Positions 42,888 through 51,197 of a DNA stretch of 64,000 bases are shown here, piece after piece. The DNA comes from an uncultured Collinsella sp. GTDB taxonomy: Bacteria > Actinomycetota > Coriobacteriia > Coriobacteriales > Coriobacteriaceae. Position 1 is the stretch's first letter. Each line of letters opens with the position of its first letter. The notes beneath the pieces were generated by a model. The model worked only from the letters and a program-made list of their open reading frames with translations, was not told the DNA's origin and searched no databases. The position numbers were made by a program, and so were the translations under genes. The stretch is taken from the NCBI GenBank assembly GCA_958370785.1, contig CATXKN010000002.1:248001-312000 (forward strand), written 5' to 3'.

Positions 42888-43832
42888 GTGGCGTTCAATC
42901 ATAAGCACCTGATCGACATTACCGAGTACTCCGAAGAGGACATCAAGCTCATCCTCGAGACCGCTAAGGCGTTCTCCGAGGTCAACGAGCGTGCTATCAA
43001 GAAGGTCCCCACGCTCAAGGGCAAGACCATCGTCAACATGTTCAATGAGCCCTCGACGCGTACCCGCAGCTCCTTCGAGCTCGCCGAGAAGCGTCTTTCG
43101 GCCGACAGCCTCAACTTCGGCGGCTCCTCGACCTCCACGGTCAAGGGCGAGAGCCTCGTCGATACCGTCGAGACCCTCAATGCCTACAAGATCGACTGCA
43201 TTGTCGTGCGTGACAAGCATGCCGGTGCTCCCTACATCGTCACACAGAATTCGCCCGCGAGTGTTATCTGCGCCGGTGACGGTAAGCACAACCACCCCAC
43301 GCAGGCTCTGCTCGACCTGTACACCATCTGGGAGCACAAGGGTGACTTCCACGGTCTGAAGGTCGCCGTCGTCGGCGACATCTCCCACTCCCGCGTTTGC
43401 GGCTCGCTGATCCCCGCGTTGAAGATCATGGGCTGCGAGACCTACGCCGTCGCCCCCGGCACGCTGCTGCCGCCGGCGCCCGAGGTTCTGGGCTGCGACC
43501 ACGTGACGAGCGACCTCGATTCCGTCCTGCCCGAGCTGGACGTCGTCTACATGCTGCGCGTACAGCAGGAGCGCCTCGAGGGTGCCCCGTTCCCGACCAT
43601 TCGCGAATACCACAAGCTCTTCGGCCTGACCAAGGACCGTGAGAAGCTCATGAAGCCCGACGCGATCATTTGCCACCCGGGCCCCATCAACCGCGGCGTT
43701 GAGTTCGACTCCTATATGGCCGACCACCCGCAACGCTCCGTCATCCTGGAGCAGGTCTACGCCGGTATCTGCGTGCGTATGGCTATCCTGTATCTGCTGC
43801 TTGGAGGTGCCGATAATGGCCTTGCTTCTTAA
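42888..43832 (+). CDS. pyrB: Aspartate carbamoyltransferase catalytic subunit
   Basis: The product is a 314-residue enzyme that condenses carbamoyl phosphate and aspartate. The carbamoyl phosphate loop is STRTR (56-60). GKHNHPTQALLDLYTI and CHPGPINRGVE are conserved. I chose GTG at 42888, behind GGGAGGTGAG; the frame also opens at 42876 inside pyrR. No pyrI is present. It overlaps pyrC by 17 bases. Confidence 0.96.
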   Translation: MAFNHKHLIDITEYSEEDIKLILETAKAFSEVNERAIKKVPTLKGKTIVNMFNEPSTRTRSSFELAEKRLSADSLNFGGSSTSTVKGESLVDTVETLNAYKIDCIVVRDKHAGAPYIVTQNSPASVICAGDGKHNHPTQALLDLYTIWEHKGDFHGLKVAVVGDISHSRVCGSLIPALKIMGCETYAVAPGTLLPPAPEVLGCDHVTSDLDSVLPELDVVYMLRVQQERLEGAPFPTIREYHKLFGLTKDREKLMKPDAIICHPGPINRGVEFDSYMADHPQRSVILEQVYAGICVRMAILYLLLGGADNGLAS

Positions 43833-45105
43833 GAATGCCCACGTCGTCGACCCGTCCGTCGAGCTTGACGGTGTCGTTGACGTCCTGATCGACGGCGACA
43901 AGATCGCCGAGGTCGGCGAGAACCTCGCCGCCGAGGGAGCCGAGGTCCGCGACCTTTCCGGTAAGTATCTCGTCCCTGGCCTGGTGGACATGCACGTCCA
44001 CCTGCGCGAGCCCGGCTACGAGGTCAAAGAGGACATCGAGAGCGGCACCCGCGCAGCTGCCAAGGGCGGCTTCACCGGCGTGTGCGCCATGCCCAACACC
44101 GACCCCGTTACCGATAACGGTACCGTCGTTGAGTTCGTCAAGTCCCGCGCTGCCGAGGTCGGCCACTGCCGCGTCTATCCTTCTGGCGCCATGACCCGCG
44201 GTCTTAAGGGCGAGGCTATGTCCGAGATGGGCGATATGGTCGCCCACGGCGCCGTCGCCTTCACCGACGACGGTCGCGGCGTGCAGGGTGCAGGTATGCT
44301 CCGTCGCTGCATGGACTACGGCAAGATGTTCGGCAAGGTCTTTATGAGCCATTGCCAGGACGAGGACCTGGTCGGTCACGGCCAGATCAACGAGGGCAAG
44401 GTCTCTACTCGTCTGGCCCTCGAGGGCTGGCCGGCTGCCGGCGAGGAGCTGCAGATCGCTCGCGATATCGAGATCGCCAAGCTGACCGGTGCCAAGCTGC
44501 ACATCCAGCACATCTCCACCGCTCATGGCCTGGAGCTTGTGCGTGCCGGTAAGGCAGCTGGCGTGCAGGTTACCTGCGAGGCCACCCCGCACCACATGTT
44601 CCTGACCGAGAACGACCTGGACGAGACCTACAATACCTCGCTCAAGGTCAACCCGCCGCTGCGTACCGATGAGGATGCCGAGGCTATCCGTCAGGGCGTC
44701 ATCGACGGTACGGTCGACGTTATCGTTACCGATCACGCTCCCCACACCCCGTGGGAGAAGGCTCGCGAGTTCGAGCTCGCGCCCTTCGGCATGATTGGCC
44801 TCGAGACCTCGCTGTCGCTTGTGCTCACCGAGCTGGTCAACACGGGCAAGATGAGCATGGGCCGCATGGTCGAGCTCATGGCCATCAAGCCGCGCGAGAT
44901 CCTTGGCCTCGACCAGGTTCAGGTCAAGGCGGGCTCCGTTGCCGACCTGACCGTGTTCGACGCGTCCGCCACCTGGACGGTTGGCGAGGACGGCTACGAG
45001 TCGCGCGCCGAGAACTCCGGTTTTGCCGGTCGCACGCTCACCGGTCGTGCCACCGATGTGTTTGTCGGCGGTAAGCAGACGCTTGCCGACGGCTGCATCT
45101 GCTAG
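43816..45105 (+). CDS. pyrC: Dihydroorotase
   Basis: The product is a 429-residue class I dihydroorotase of the amidohydrolase family. The first metal histidines are His60 and His62 in VDMHVHLREPG; MPNTDP, HIQHISTAHGLE and TDHAPH follow in the usual order. The ATG at 43816, behind GGAGG, lies inside the end of pyrB, so the two are translationally coupled. A G+C-rich hairpin follows the gene. Confidence 0.96.
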   Translation: MALLLKNAHVVDPSVELDGVVDVLIDGDKIAEVGENLAAEGAEVRDLSGKYLVPGLVDMHVHLREPGYEVKEDIESGTRAAAKGGFTGVCAMPNTDPVTDNGTVVEFVKSRAAEVGHCRVYPSGAMTRGLKGEAMSEMGDMVAHGAVAFTDDGRGVQGAGMLRRCMDYGKMFGKVFMSHCQDEDLVGHGQINEGKVSTRLALEGWPAAGEELQIARDIEIAKLTGAKLHIQHISTAHGLELVRAGKAAGVQVTCEATPHHMFLTENDLDETYNTSLKVNPPLRTDEDAEAIRQGVIDGTVDVIVTDHAPHTPWEKAREFELAPFGMIGLETSLSLVLTELVNTGKMSMGRMVELMAIKPREILGLDQVQVKAGSVADLTVFDASATWTVGEDGYESRAENSGFAGRTLTGRATDVFVGGKQTLADGCIC

Positions 45106-45125
45106 CATAGCCTTATCGCTTTTGT

Positions 45126-45150
45126 GCGCGGCGCCCTTGCGGTGCCGCGC
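45126..45150 (+). other. Hairpin between pyrC and pyrK
   Basis: GCGCGGC (45126-45132) pairs with GCCGCGC (45144-45150), followed only by TTTCTGTT. It could attenuate transcription into pyrK or mark an RNA processing site. The gap is 92 bases, the largest within the pyr cluster. Confidence 0.5.
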
Positions 45151-45197
45151 TTTCTGTTCGCCTGAACCATGCAACCGCATGGGGGATTGGAGCGTCT

Positions 45198-45989
45198 ATG
45201 CCCACACCTTCCACTGCACGCATGCACGACTTCGAGGTCGTCTCGAACCAGGAGATCGCCGACGGCATCTTCTCGCTCGTCATCTCGGCCCCCAAGCTTG
45301 CAAGTGCGCTCAAGCCCGGTCAGTTCGTGAATATCGCCGTGCCGGGCGATGCTTCTTCGCTGCTTCGCGTGCCCCTGAGCTTCTATCGCGCCGACGCCGA
45401 GGCCGGCACCGTCGAGCTGTGGTACGCCGTCGTGGGCGATGATACCCGTCGTTTGTCGCAGATGGCCCCTGGCTCCACCTCCAACTTGCTGGGCCCTGGC
45501 GGCCGCGGCTGGTTCGTGCCCGAGGGTACCAGGAAGGTACTGCTCGTGGCGGGCGGCATTGGCGTTCCACCCGTGCTGTGCCTTGCCGGCATGCTTGCCG
45601 AGCAGGGTGTGGACATTGACGTATGCCTGGGCTTTGGCACCGCGTCCAAGGTCGTGGGCGTCGATGAGTTCCGCGCGCTGGGAGCTACGGTCAACGTGTG
45701 CACCGACGACGGCTCGTTGGGCACGCACGGCTTCTGCACCGATCCTGCCGCCGAGCTGCTCGGCGAGGGCGGTTACGACTACGTCGCCAGCTGCGGTCCC
45801 GCCGTCATGATGAAGAAGGTCGCCGCAGCTGCTGCCGAGGCCGGCACGTACTGCGAGGTGTCGCTCGAGCGCATGATGAGCTGCGGCTTTGGTGCCTGCA
45901 ACACCTGCAATGTCGAGACGGTCGACGGTATGAAGGGCGCCTGCATGTGCGGCCCCGTGTTTGATGCTTCCAAGGTGGTGGTCTTCTAG
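45198..45989 (+). CDS. pyrK: Dihydroorotate dehydrogenase B electron transfer subunit
   Basis: The product is a 263-residue FAD and [2Fe-2S] protein that passes electrons from PyrD to NAD. PGQFVNIAV and RVPLSFYRAD form the FAD barrel; VAGGIGVPPVLCLA starts the NAD domain. The cluster cysteines are in MSCGFGACNTCNVETVDGMKGACMCGPVF. Its presence means class 1B dihydroorotate oxidation linked to NAD, which fits anaerobic life. The stop overlaps the pyrD start by one base. Confidence 0.95.
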   Translation: MPTPSTARMHDFEVVSNQEIADGIFSLVISAPKLASALKPGQFVNIAVPGDASSLLRVPLSFYRADAEAGTVELWYAVVGDDTRRLSQMAPGSTSNLLGPGGRGWFVPEGTRKVLLVAGGIGVPPVLCLAGMLAEQGVDIDVCLGFGTASKVVGVDEFRALGATVNVCTDDGSLGTHGFCTDPAAELLGEGGYDYVASCGPAVMMKKVAAAAAEAGTYCEVSLERMMSCGFGACNTCNVETVDGMKGACMCGPVFDASKVVVF

Positions 45990-46912
45990 TGGGTACCGTG
46001 AACATGGCCGTCGATTTCGGCGGCGTTAAGATGCAGAACCCCATCAACACCGCAGCCGGTACCTTTGGCTACGGTTGGCAGTTCCAGAACTTCTTCGATG
46101 TTTCCCAGCTGGGTGCCATCACCACCAAGGGTTGCGCTGCCGAGCCCTGGCCCGGTAATCCTGCACCCCGCATGGCCGAGATCCCCGGCGGCATGATCAA
46201 TTCCGTGGGCCTGCAGAACCCCGGTGTGGCCGCTTTCGCCCGCGAGTCCGGTCCGTGGCTCGAGCAGCTCTCCAAGGACGGTTGCCAGGTCATTTGCCAG
46301 GTTGCCGGTCATTCCGTAGACGAGTTTGTCCGTGCGCTCGAGATGTATGTCGAGCTGTGCCCCTGGGCTGCCGGCTATGAGATCAACGTGAGCTGCCCTA
46401 ACATTGCCGCCGGCGGTGCCGCCATGGGCTCCACTCCCGAGGGCGCCTCTGCCGTCATGGCCGCCTGCCGCAAGGTGACCGATAAGCCGCTGTTTGTGAA
46501 GATGGCCCCGGTCAACGTCGCCGAGATCGCCCGCGCCCTCGAGGCCGCCGGCGCCGACGGCCTTTCGGTCATTAATTCCATTCAGGGCATGGCCATTGAC
46601 GTCCACACCCGCAAGTCGCGTGTGGCCAAGCCCAAGGGTGGTCTTTCGGGCCCGCTGTGCCATCACATCGCCGTGCGTATGGTCTGGGAGGTTGCCCAGG
46701 CCGTCGATATTCCCATCAACGGCGTCGGCGGCGTCATGACCGGTGAGGATGCGGCCGAGTTTATCCTGGCTGGCGCTACCTGCGTATCGGTCGGTATGGC
46801 CAACTTCGTCGATCCGTGCGCTTCGCTCAAGATTGAGCGCGAGCTCGAGGCCTGGGCCGAGTCCCAGGGCGTGAAGGACATCAACGAGCTGGTAGGTGCT
46901 TTCGAATGCTAG
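45989..46912 (+). CDS. pyrD: Dihydroorotate dehydrogenase, class 1B catalytic subunit
   Basis: The product is a 307-residue FMN TIM-barrel enzyme. MQNPINTAAGTFGYG, NSVGLQNPG, INVSCPN, VKMAPV, INSIQGMAIDV and GVGGVMTGEDAAEFILAGA are landmarks in order. GTG at 45989 gives a one-base overlap with pyrK (TAGTG); ATG at 46004 is an alternative that would remove five residues. It works as a heterotetramer with PyrK. Confidence 0.95.
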   Translation: MGTVNMAVDFGGVKMQNPINTAAGTFGYGWQFQNFFDVSQLGAITTKGCAAEPWPGNPAPRMAEIPGGMINSVGLQNPGVAAFARESGPWLEQLSKDGCQVICQVAGHSVDEFVRALEMYVELCPWAAGYEINVSCPNIAAGGAAMGSTPEGASAVMAACRKVTDKPLFVKMAPVNVAEIARALEAAGADGLSVINSIQGMAIDVHTRKSRVAKPKGGLSGPLCHHIAVRMVWEVAQAVDIPINGVGGVMTGEDAAEFILAGATCVSVGMANFVDPCASLKIERELEAWAESQGVKDINELVGAFEC

Positions 46913-47622
46913 AGACCGATGCCCGCGACCGCGTTATCGTCGCCCTCGACTGCGACCGTGAGCGTGCGCTCGAGCTCGCCCATGAGCTTTCGGGCCATGC
47001 CGCCTGGCTTAAAGTGGGCATGACGCTCTATTACGCTGAGGGTCCCGAGATCGTCAAGACCTTTAAGGACCTGGGCTTCAAGGTCTTCCTCGACCTTAAG
47101 TTCCATGACATTCCGCATCAGGTGCGCGGTGCCGCTCGCTCGGCCTCGCTTGCCGGTGCCGACCTGCTTTCGGTTCACGGCTTGGGTTCGGGTGCTATGC
47201 TCGCCGCCTGCCGTGAGGGTGCCGAGGAGGCACGCGAGGATCGAGCCAAGCTCCTCGCCATCACCGTGCTTACGAGCATGAACCAGGATGCGCTGAGCGA
47301 GATCGGCGTCGAGTCGCCCGTTGCCGAGGAGGCCGCCCGTCTGGCAAAACTCGCTCAGGCCAACGGTATCGACGGTATCGTGTGCTCGCCGATGGAGGCT
47401 CATGACATGCGTGGGCTGTTGGGTCCCGATGCGCTGATTGTAACCCCGGGCGTGCGTCCGGTTGGTGCTGCGCTGGGCGATCAGTCCCGCGTGGCCACGC
47501 CTTCCCAGGCCATCGAGCGCGGCGCGAGCCATATCGTGGTGGGTCGCCCCATTACCGGCGCCGATGATCCGGTTGCCGCGTTTGACGCCATCGTTGCCGA
47601 GCTGGTCGAAAACGTCGCCTAA
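46906..47622 (+). CDS. pyrF: Orotidine 5'-phosphate decarboxylase
   Basis: The product is a 238-residue TIM-barrel enzyme that makes UMP from OMP. The catalytic DLKFHD (Asp63, Lys65, Asp68) lies in FLDLKFHDIPHQV. VTPGVRPVGAALGDQSRVATP and HIVVGRPITGADDP bind phosphate. It overlaps pyrD by seven bases and ends the cluster. pyrE, needed to make its substrate, is not in this window. Confidence 0.96.
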   Translation: MLETDARDRVIVALDCDRERALELAHELSGHAAWLKVGMTLYYAEGPEIVKTFKDLGFKVFLDLKFHDIPHQVRGAARSASLAGADLLSVHGLGSGAMLAACREGAEEAREDRAKLLAITVLTSMNQDALSEIGVESPVAEEAARLAKLAQANGIDGIVCSPMEAHDMRGLLGPDALIVTPGVRPVGAALGDQSRVATPSQAIERGASHIVVGRPITGADDPVAAFDAIVAELVENVA

Positions 47623-47667
47623 AAGATTCCCTCAAGTCACCACTTTTGGGTCTCATTAGCACAAATT

Positions 47668-47733
47668 AGCCCCTGTGCCTGCGAAAACTTTCCCATCCTT
47701 TGTGTGGAATCGCAGGTCGGGGGCTCATCTTTT
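47668..47733 (+). terminator. Terminator of the pyr cluster
   Basis: AGCCCC (47668-47673) pairs with GGGGCT (47720-47725) and CCTGCGA (47678-47684) with TCGCAGG (47710-47716) around a loop of 25 bases. CATCTTTT follows. Confidence 0.65.
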
Positions 47734-47788
47734 AGCGTGATATATTGCACTTTTTACGGGTATCGTCTAACCTATGGAGCCGCGATTG

Positions 47789-47820
47789 GGCATTTTGTAC
47801 GTTTTACGTGCTAAAATGCC
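47789..47820. promoter_or_regulatory. 8-bp dyad upstream of mihF
   Basis: GGCATTTT (47789-47796) and AAAATGCC (47813-47820) are perfect inverted repeats with a 16-base centre that contains ACGTTTTACGT. TAAAAT (47812-47817), a possible -10 box, lies in the right arm. Confidence 0.45.
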
Positions 47821-47861
47821 AAATATTGAATCAGATATAACCCAACTATTTGGAGGTACGA

Positions 47862-48170
47862 ATGGCACTCCCTCAGCTTACCGATGAGCAGCGCAAGCAG
47901 GCTCTTGAGAAGGCTGCCGCCGCACGTCATGCTCGCGCAGAGCTCCGTGAGCAGATCAAGAAGGGCGAGAAGTCCCTCGAGTCCGTGCTCAACTCCGATG
48001 ACCCCATTGCTTCCCGCATGAAGGTTTCCACCCTCATCGAGTCTCTCCCCGGTTATGGCAAGGCCAAGGCCGCCAAGATCATGGAGGAGCTCGGCATCTC
48101 CGCTACCCGTCGCGTCCAGGGCCTTGGCGTCCGTCAGCGCGAGCAGCTCCTCGAGCAGCTGACCAAATAA
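47862..48170 (+). CDS. mihF: Actinobacterial integration host factor (mIHF)
   Basis: The product is a 102-residue DNA-binding protein of the S13-like helix-two-turn-helix type. ALPQLTDEQRKQALEKAAAARHARAELREQIKKG forms the N-terminal helix. SRMKVSTLIESLPGYGKAKAAKIMEELGI is the DNA-contacting part. The ATG at 47862 follows TGGAGGT; a GTG-like extension at 47850 overlaps that site. The order pyrF-mihF-gmk-rpoZ is typical of Actinomycetota. It is the best lineage marker in the window. Confidence 0.95.
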   Translation: MALPQLTDEQRKQALEKAAAARHARAELREQIKKGEKSLESVLNSDDPIASRMKVSTLIESLPGYGKAKAAKIMEELGISATRRVQGLGVRQREQLLEQLTK

Positions 48171-48740
48171 GTGAGCGCTCAGGATTCAAAGCTCTTTGTG
48201 ATTTCTGGACCGTCAGGCGCGGGCAAGGGCACGCTCGTCACTCGTGTGCGCGAGCGTCGCTCTAACCTGGGCCTGACGGTTTCGGCTACCACGCGAGCTC
48301 CACGCAAAGGCGAGGTCGATGGCGTCAATTACTTTTTCCTGACGCGCGAGGAGTTCGACCGCCGCGTGGCGAACGGTGAGTTTGTTGAGTGGGCCGAGGT
48401 CCACGGTAACTGCTACGGCACGTTGGTGAGCGAGGTTCAGTCCAAGCTCGCCTCTGGTTCGTCTCTCATCTTGGAGATCGATGTCCAGGGTGCCCTGCAG
48501 GTCAAGGAGCGTTTCCCCGAGGCCGTGTTGATCTTTATCAAGCCGCCCTCGCTCGAGGTGCTCCGCGAGCGTCTGGTCGGTCGAGGTACCGAGACGCCCG
48601 AGACGATTGAGCTGCGTATGGCAAACGCCGCCCATGAGCTTGCCCTTGCCGACCGCTACGACGACGTCGTGGTGAATGACGATCTCGACCGCGCGACCGA
48701 TGAGCTCGTTCGCGTTCTCGATATGCATGAAAGGATCTGA
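48171..48740 (+). CDS. gmk: Guanylate kinase
   Basis: The product is a 189-residue enzyme that makes GDP from GMP. The P-loop GPSGAGKGT is at 13-21, and VSATTRAPRKGEVDGVNYFF with the GMP-binding residues follows. The GTG start is immediately after the mihF stop, so the two are coupled. Confidence 0.97.
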   Translation: MSAQDSKLFVISGPSGAGKGTLVTRVRERRSNLGLTVSATTRAPRKGEVDGVNYFFLTREEFDRRVANGEFVEWAEVHGNCYGTLVSEVQSKLASGSSLILEIDVQGALQVKERFPEAVLIFIKPPSLEVLRERLVGRGTETPETIELRMANAAHELALADRYDDVVVNDDLDRATDELVRVLDMHERI

Positions 48741-48745
48741 GGTCC

Positions 48746-49027
48746 GTGTCCGTTGTAAAGCCTTGCATTGACGATCTTCTGGAGAAGACCGATCACAACC
48801 GCTTCCTGCTCGCTTCGCTTGCCTCCAAGCGTGCCTGCGACATCAATAGCATGCTGCGCGGCCAGCATAACCGCGTGCTTGCCGTTCAGGATGTCGACGA
48901 CATCACCATCGCGCTCTCTGGCGCCGATACCATCTCGATGGCTATGGACGAGATCGTCGACGGCGATATCTCCTACGACGAGGCCCGTTACGAGAAGGCG
49001 CTCGGCCATAAGGTTGCTGAAGCCTAA
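48746..49027 (+). CDS. rpoZ: DNA-directed RNA polymerase omega subunit
   Basis: The product is a 93-residue assembly subunit of RNA polymerase. CIDDLLEKTDHNRFLLASLASKRACDINSMLRG matches the conserved helix, and the RYEKALGHKVAEA end is common in Gram-positives. The GTG start is five bases after gmk. Confidence 0.93.
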   Translation: MSVVKPCIDDLLEKTDHNRFLLASLASKRACDINSMLRGQHNRVLAVQDVDDITIALSGADTISMAMDEIVDGDISYDEARYEKALGHKVAEA

Positions 49028-50272
49028 ATGGCAGCTCGCGTCTGCCTGGTCCACTATCACGAGGTTGGACTGAAGGGCAAAAACCGCGCACATTTTGAGC
49101 ATATCCTCATGGATAACATTAAGGCGGCTTTGGCCGCCTTTTCCGTGAACGCCGTGTCTCGAATTTCCGGTTATATCCTCGTGACCTTTAACGAGCATCA
49201 GGCCGACGAGGCGGCGCATGTCATCCGCACCGTCCCCGGCGTTGCCCGTGTGTCCCTGGCGTACCACACCAACCGCGACCCGCAGGAGTATTGCGCCGCC
49301 GCCGTCAAGGCACTGCGCGAGTTTGGCCCCTTCGATTCGTTTAAGGTGCACGCCAAGCGCTCCAATACTGACTATGAGCTCACCTCGATTGATATCAATC
49401 GTCAGGTGGGCGAGGTGCTGTGCGAGGCCTTCCCCGATAAAAAGGTTCAAATGCACGACCCCGACGCGATGGTGCACGTACTGGTGGTCCAGGGTAGCGT
49501 CTACGTGTACGCGCGCTCCGAGCGCGGCGTGGGCGGTCTGCCGGTGGGTTCTGCCGGCAAGGTCGTGACGCTCCTGTCGTCGGGCATCGATTCTCCGGTG
49601 GCGACCTGGATGCTCGCGCGTCGCGGCGCGGTGTGCGTGCCGGTACATTTCTCCGGTCGTCCGCAGACGCCCGATACTAGCGAGTATTTGGTGCAGGACA
49701 TCATCCGTGCGCTTGAACCGGGTGTCCAGATCGGCCGCCTGTACGTGGTGCCTTTTGGCGATTGCCAGCGTGAGATTTCCGTCACCTGCCCCAGCAACCT
49801 GCGCGTGATCATGTATCGCCGCATTATGTATTCGGTTGCCGAGCGCATTGCGCATATCGAGGGCGCCAAGGCCATCGTGACCGGCGAGTCGCTCGGTCAG
49901 GTTGCCTCCCAGACGCTCGAGAACATCATGGCCGTCAACGAGGCCGTGAAGATTCCCGTGTTCCGTCCGCTCGTCGGGTCCGACAAGCAGGAGATTATTG
50001 CACGCGCTCAGGAAATCGGCACGTTCGATATTTCGACCGAGGCGGCGCCCGACTGCTGCACACTGTTTATGCCGCGTCGTCCCGAGACGCACGCCAAACT
50101 CGATGCCGTGCACGAGGCCTGGGAGCTGTTCGACCACGAGGAGATGATCGAGCGCCTGCTTAAGCAGACCGAGTATATCGACTTCTCCAGCAACACGTAT
50201 AAGGCCCCTAAGACCTTAAAACGTAAACATTCGGAGCTTGCTCCGCGTGAGATTTACCAAGATCACGAGTAA
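49028..50272 (+). CDS. thiI: tRNA 4-thiouridine synthase ThiI
   Basis: The product has 414 residues: an N-terminal ferredoxin-like and THUMP region (1-165) and a PP-loop AMP-ligase domain with LLSSGIDSPVATWML (about 180-194). ITGESLGQV is seen as VTGESLGQVASQTLENI. There is no C-terminal rhodanese domain, as in the short Firmicutes type. It makes s4U8 in tRNA; a role in thiamine thiazole synthesis is less likely without the rhodanese domain. The ATG directly follows rpoZ. Confidence 0.94.
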   Translation: MAARVCLVHYHEVGLKGKNRAHFEHILMDNIKAALAAFSVNAVSRISGYILVTFNEHQADEAAHVIRTVPGVARVSLAYHTNRDPQEYCAAAVKALREFGPFDSFKVHAKRSNTDYELTSIDINRQVGEVLCEAFPDKKVQMHDPDAMVHVLVVQGSVYVYARSERGVGGLPVGSAGKVVTLLSSGIDSPVATWMLARRGAVCVPVHFSGRPQTPDTSEYLVQDIIRALEPGVQIGRLYVVPFGDCQREISVTCPSNLRVIMYRRIMYSVAERIAHIEGAKAIVTGESLGQVASQTLENIMAVNEAVKIPVFRPLVGSDKQEIIARAQEIGTFDISTEAAPDCCTLFMPRRPETHAKLDAVHEAWELFDHEEMIERLLKQTEYIDFSSNTYKAPKTLKRKHSELAPREIYQDHE

Positions 50273-50282
50273 TGTTGTGTAT

Positions 50283-50316
50283 AGACCGGCGGTGCATTTG
50301 CATCGTCGGTCTTTTT
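50283..50316 (+). terminator. Intrinsic terminator after thiI
   Basis: AGACCG-G-CG-G-TGC (50283-50295) pairs with GCA-T-CG-T-CGGTCT (50300-50312), followed by TTTTT. Confidence 0.85.
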
Positions 50317-50332
50317 GTATCTGGGCTTTTGG

Positions 50333-50372
50333 CGATAAACGGTTCATTTATCGACGTGTGCCTGAATAAATG
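50333..50372. promoter_or_regulatory. ATAAA/TTTAT half-site array upstream of comEA
   Basis: CGATAAA (50333-50339) and TTTATCG (50347-50353) form a perfect dyad around seven bases. CATTTAT (50345-50351) also pairs with ATAAATG (50366-50372). Three half-sites thus lie within 40 bases, after the thiI terminator. Confidence 0.45.
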
Positions 50373-50390
50373 GACATTTTTTCGCAAGGT

Positions 50391-50410
50391 TTTGGTCAGC
50401 TTCTGGTTTG
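50391..50410 (+). promoter_or_regulatory. 20-base element shared with the yraN-comM-dprA upstream region (copy B)
   Basis: The element is TTTGGTCAGCTT, then CTGGTTTG. It matches 21972-21991 except for one T-to-C change. It ends 76 bases before the comEA start, against 72 in the other copy. The 11-base direct repeat is kept as TTGGTC and CTGGTT. Bases 50411-50470 show no clear -10 or -35 pair. Confidence 0.55.
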
Positions 50411-50486
50411 ACCGCGAAATCTGGTATGGACGTGCGGAAGCTTCGGCGTTCGTTTCCTGACACGATGGTGTTGGGAGGTGTTTGCT

Positions 50487-51197
50487 ATGGCGCAGCGCGA
50501 GCAACACGAACGGGTTAAACGGATGGACCGCTGGGCAGAAAAGCTGCTCGGCCATAAGGCGGTGGTCGTGGCGATCCTGGTTGTCATTGCCGTCGCGAGT
50601 GGCTTAGCGATGGCAAGTTTTAACAGCCGCTCCGGTGGCGTGTCGTTTGAGCGTAGTGATGAGGCGAGCGCTTCGGATGCGCAAGGGGCCGGGGATGCGT
50701 CACATGACGATGCCGATGAGTCTTCGGCCAAGAGTTCCTCTGCTGCGGAGGTGTACGTCGATGTGGATGGCGCCGTTGTGAGGCCTGGCGTGTATCGGCT
50801 CAAAGATGGAGCACGGGTGTCCCAAGCTATCGATGCCGCCGGAGGGCTTACGGCCGAGGCGGATGTGGCAGGGCTTAATCGTGCGTCCAAGGTCACTGAT
50901 GGTCAAAAGATCTATGTTCCGACGGTGGGGGAGCAACAAGCGGCTGCGGCGGTCGGCGGGGCCGAAAGTAGTACTGCCACGACTCCTGGCGCGGGGTCTT
51001 CGTCGGGGCTCGTGAACATCAATACGGCGAGCGCGGCGGAACTGCAGACGCTCTCGGGCATTGGGCCTTCTATGGCTCAGTCGATTATCGATGAGCGGAC
51101 AAAGAACGGTGCTTTTGCCTCAGTCGATGACCTGATGCGCGTATCGGGAATCGGTGAGAAGAAGCTCGCCAAAATCAAAGATTGCATTTGCGTATGA
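50487..51197 (+). CDS. comEA: Competence DNA receptor ComEA
   Basis: The product is a 236-residue membrane-anchored DNA-binding protein. It has one transmembrane segment (about 20-42), a serine/acid-rich stalk, an SLBB domain (about 88-152) with YVDVDGAVVRPGVYRL, a Ser/Thr/Gly linker, and a C-terminal double helix-hairpin-helix: VNINTASAAELQTLSGIGPSMAQSI and FASVDDLMRVSGIGEKKL. It binds incoming double-stranded DNA and hands it to ComEC. The ATG at 50487 follows GGGAGGTG. The stop overlaps the comEC start (ATGA). Confidence 0.95.
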   Translation: MAQREQHERVKRMDRWAEKLLGHKAVVVAILVVIAVASGLAMASFNSRSGGVSFERSDEASASDAQGAGDASHDDADESSAKSSSAAEVYVDVDGAVVRPGVYRLKDGARVSQAIDAAGGLTAEADVAGLNRASKVTDGQKIYVPTVGEQQAAAAVGGAESSTATTPGAGSSSGLVNINTASAAELQTLSGIGPSMAQSIIDERTKNGAFASVDDLMRVSGIGEKKLAKIKDCICV

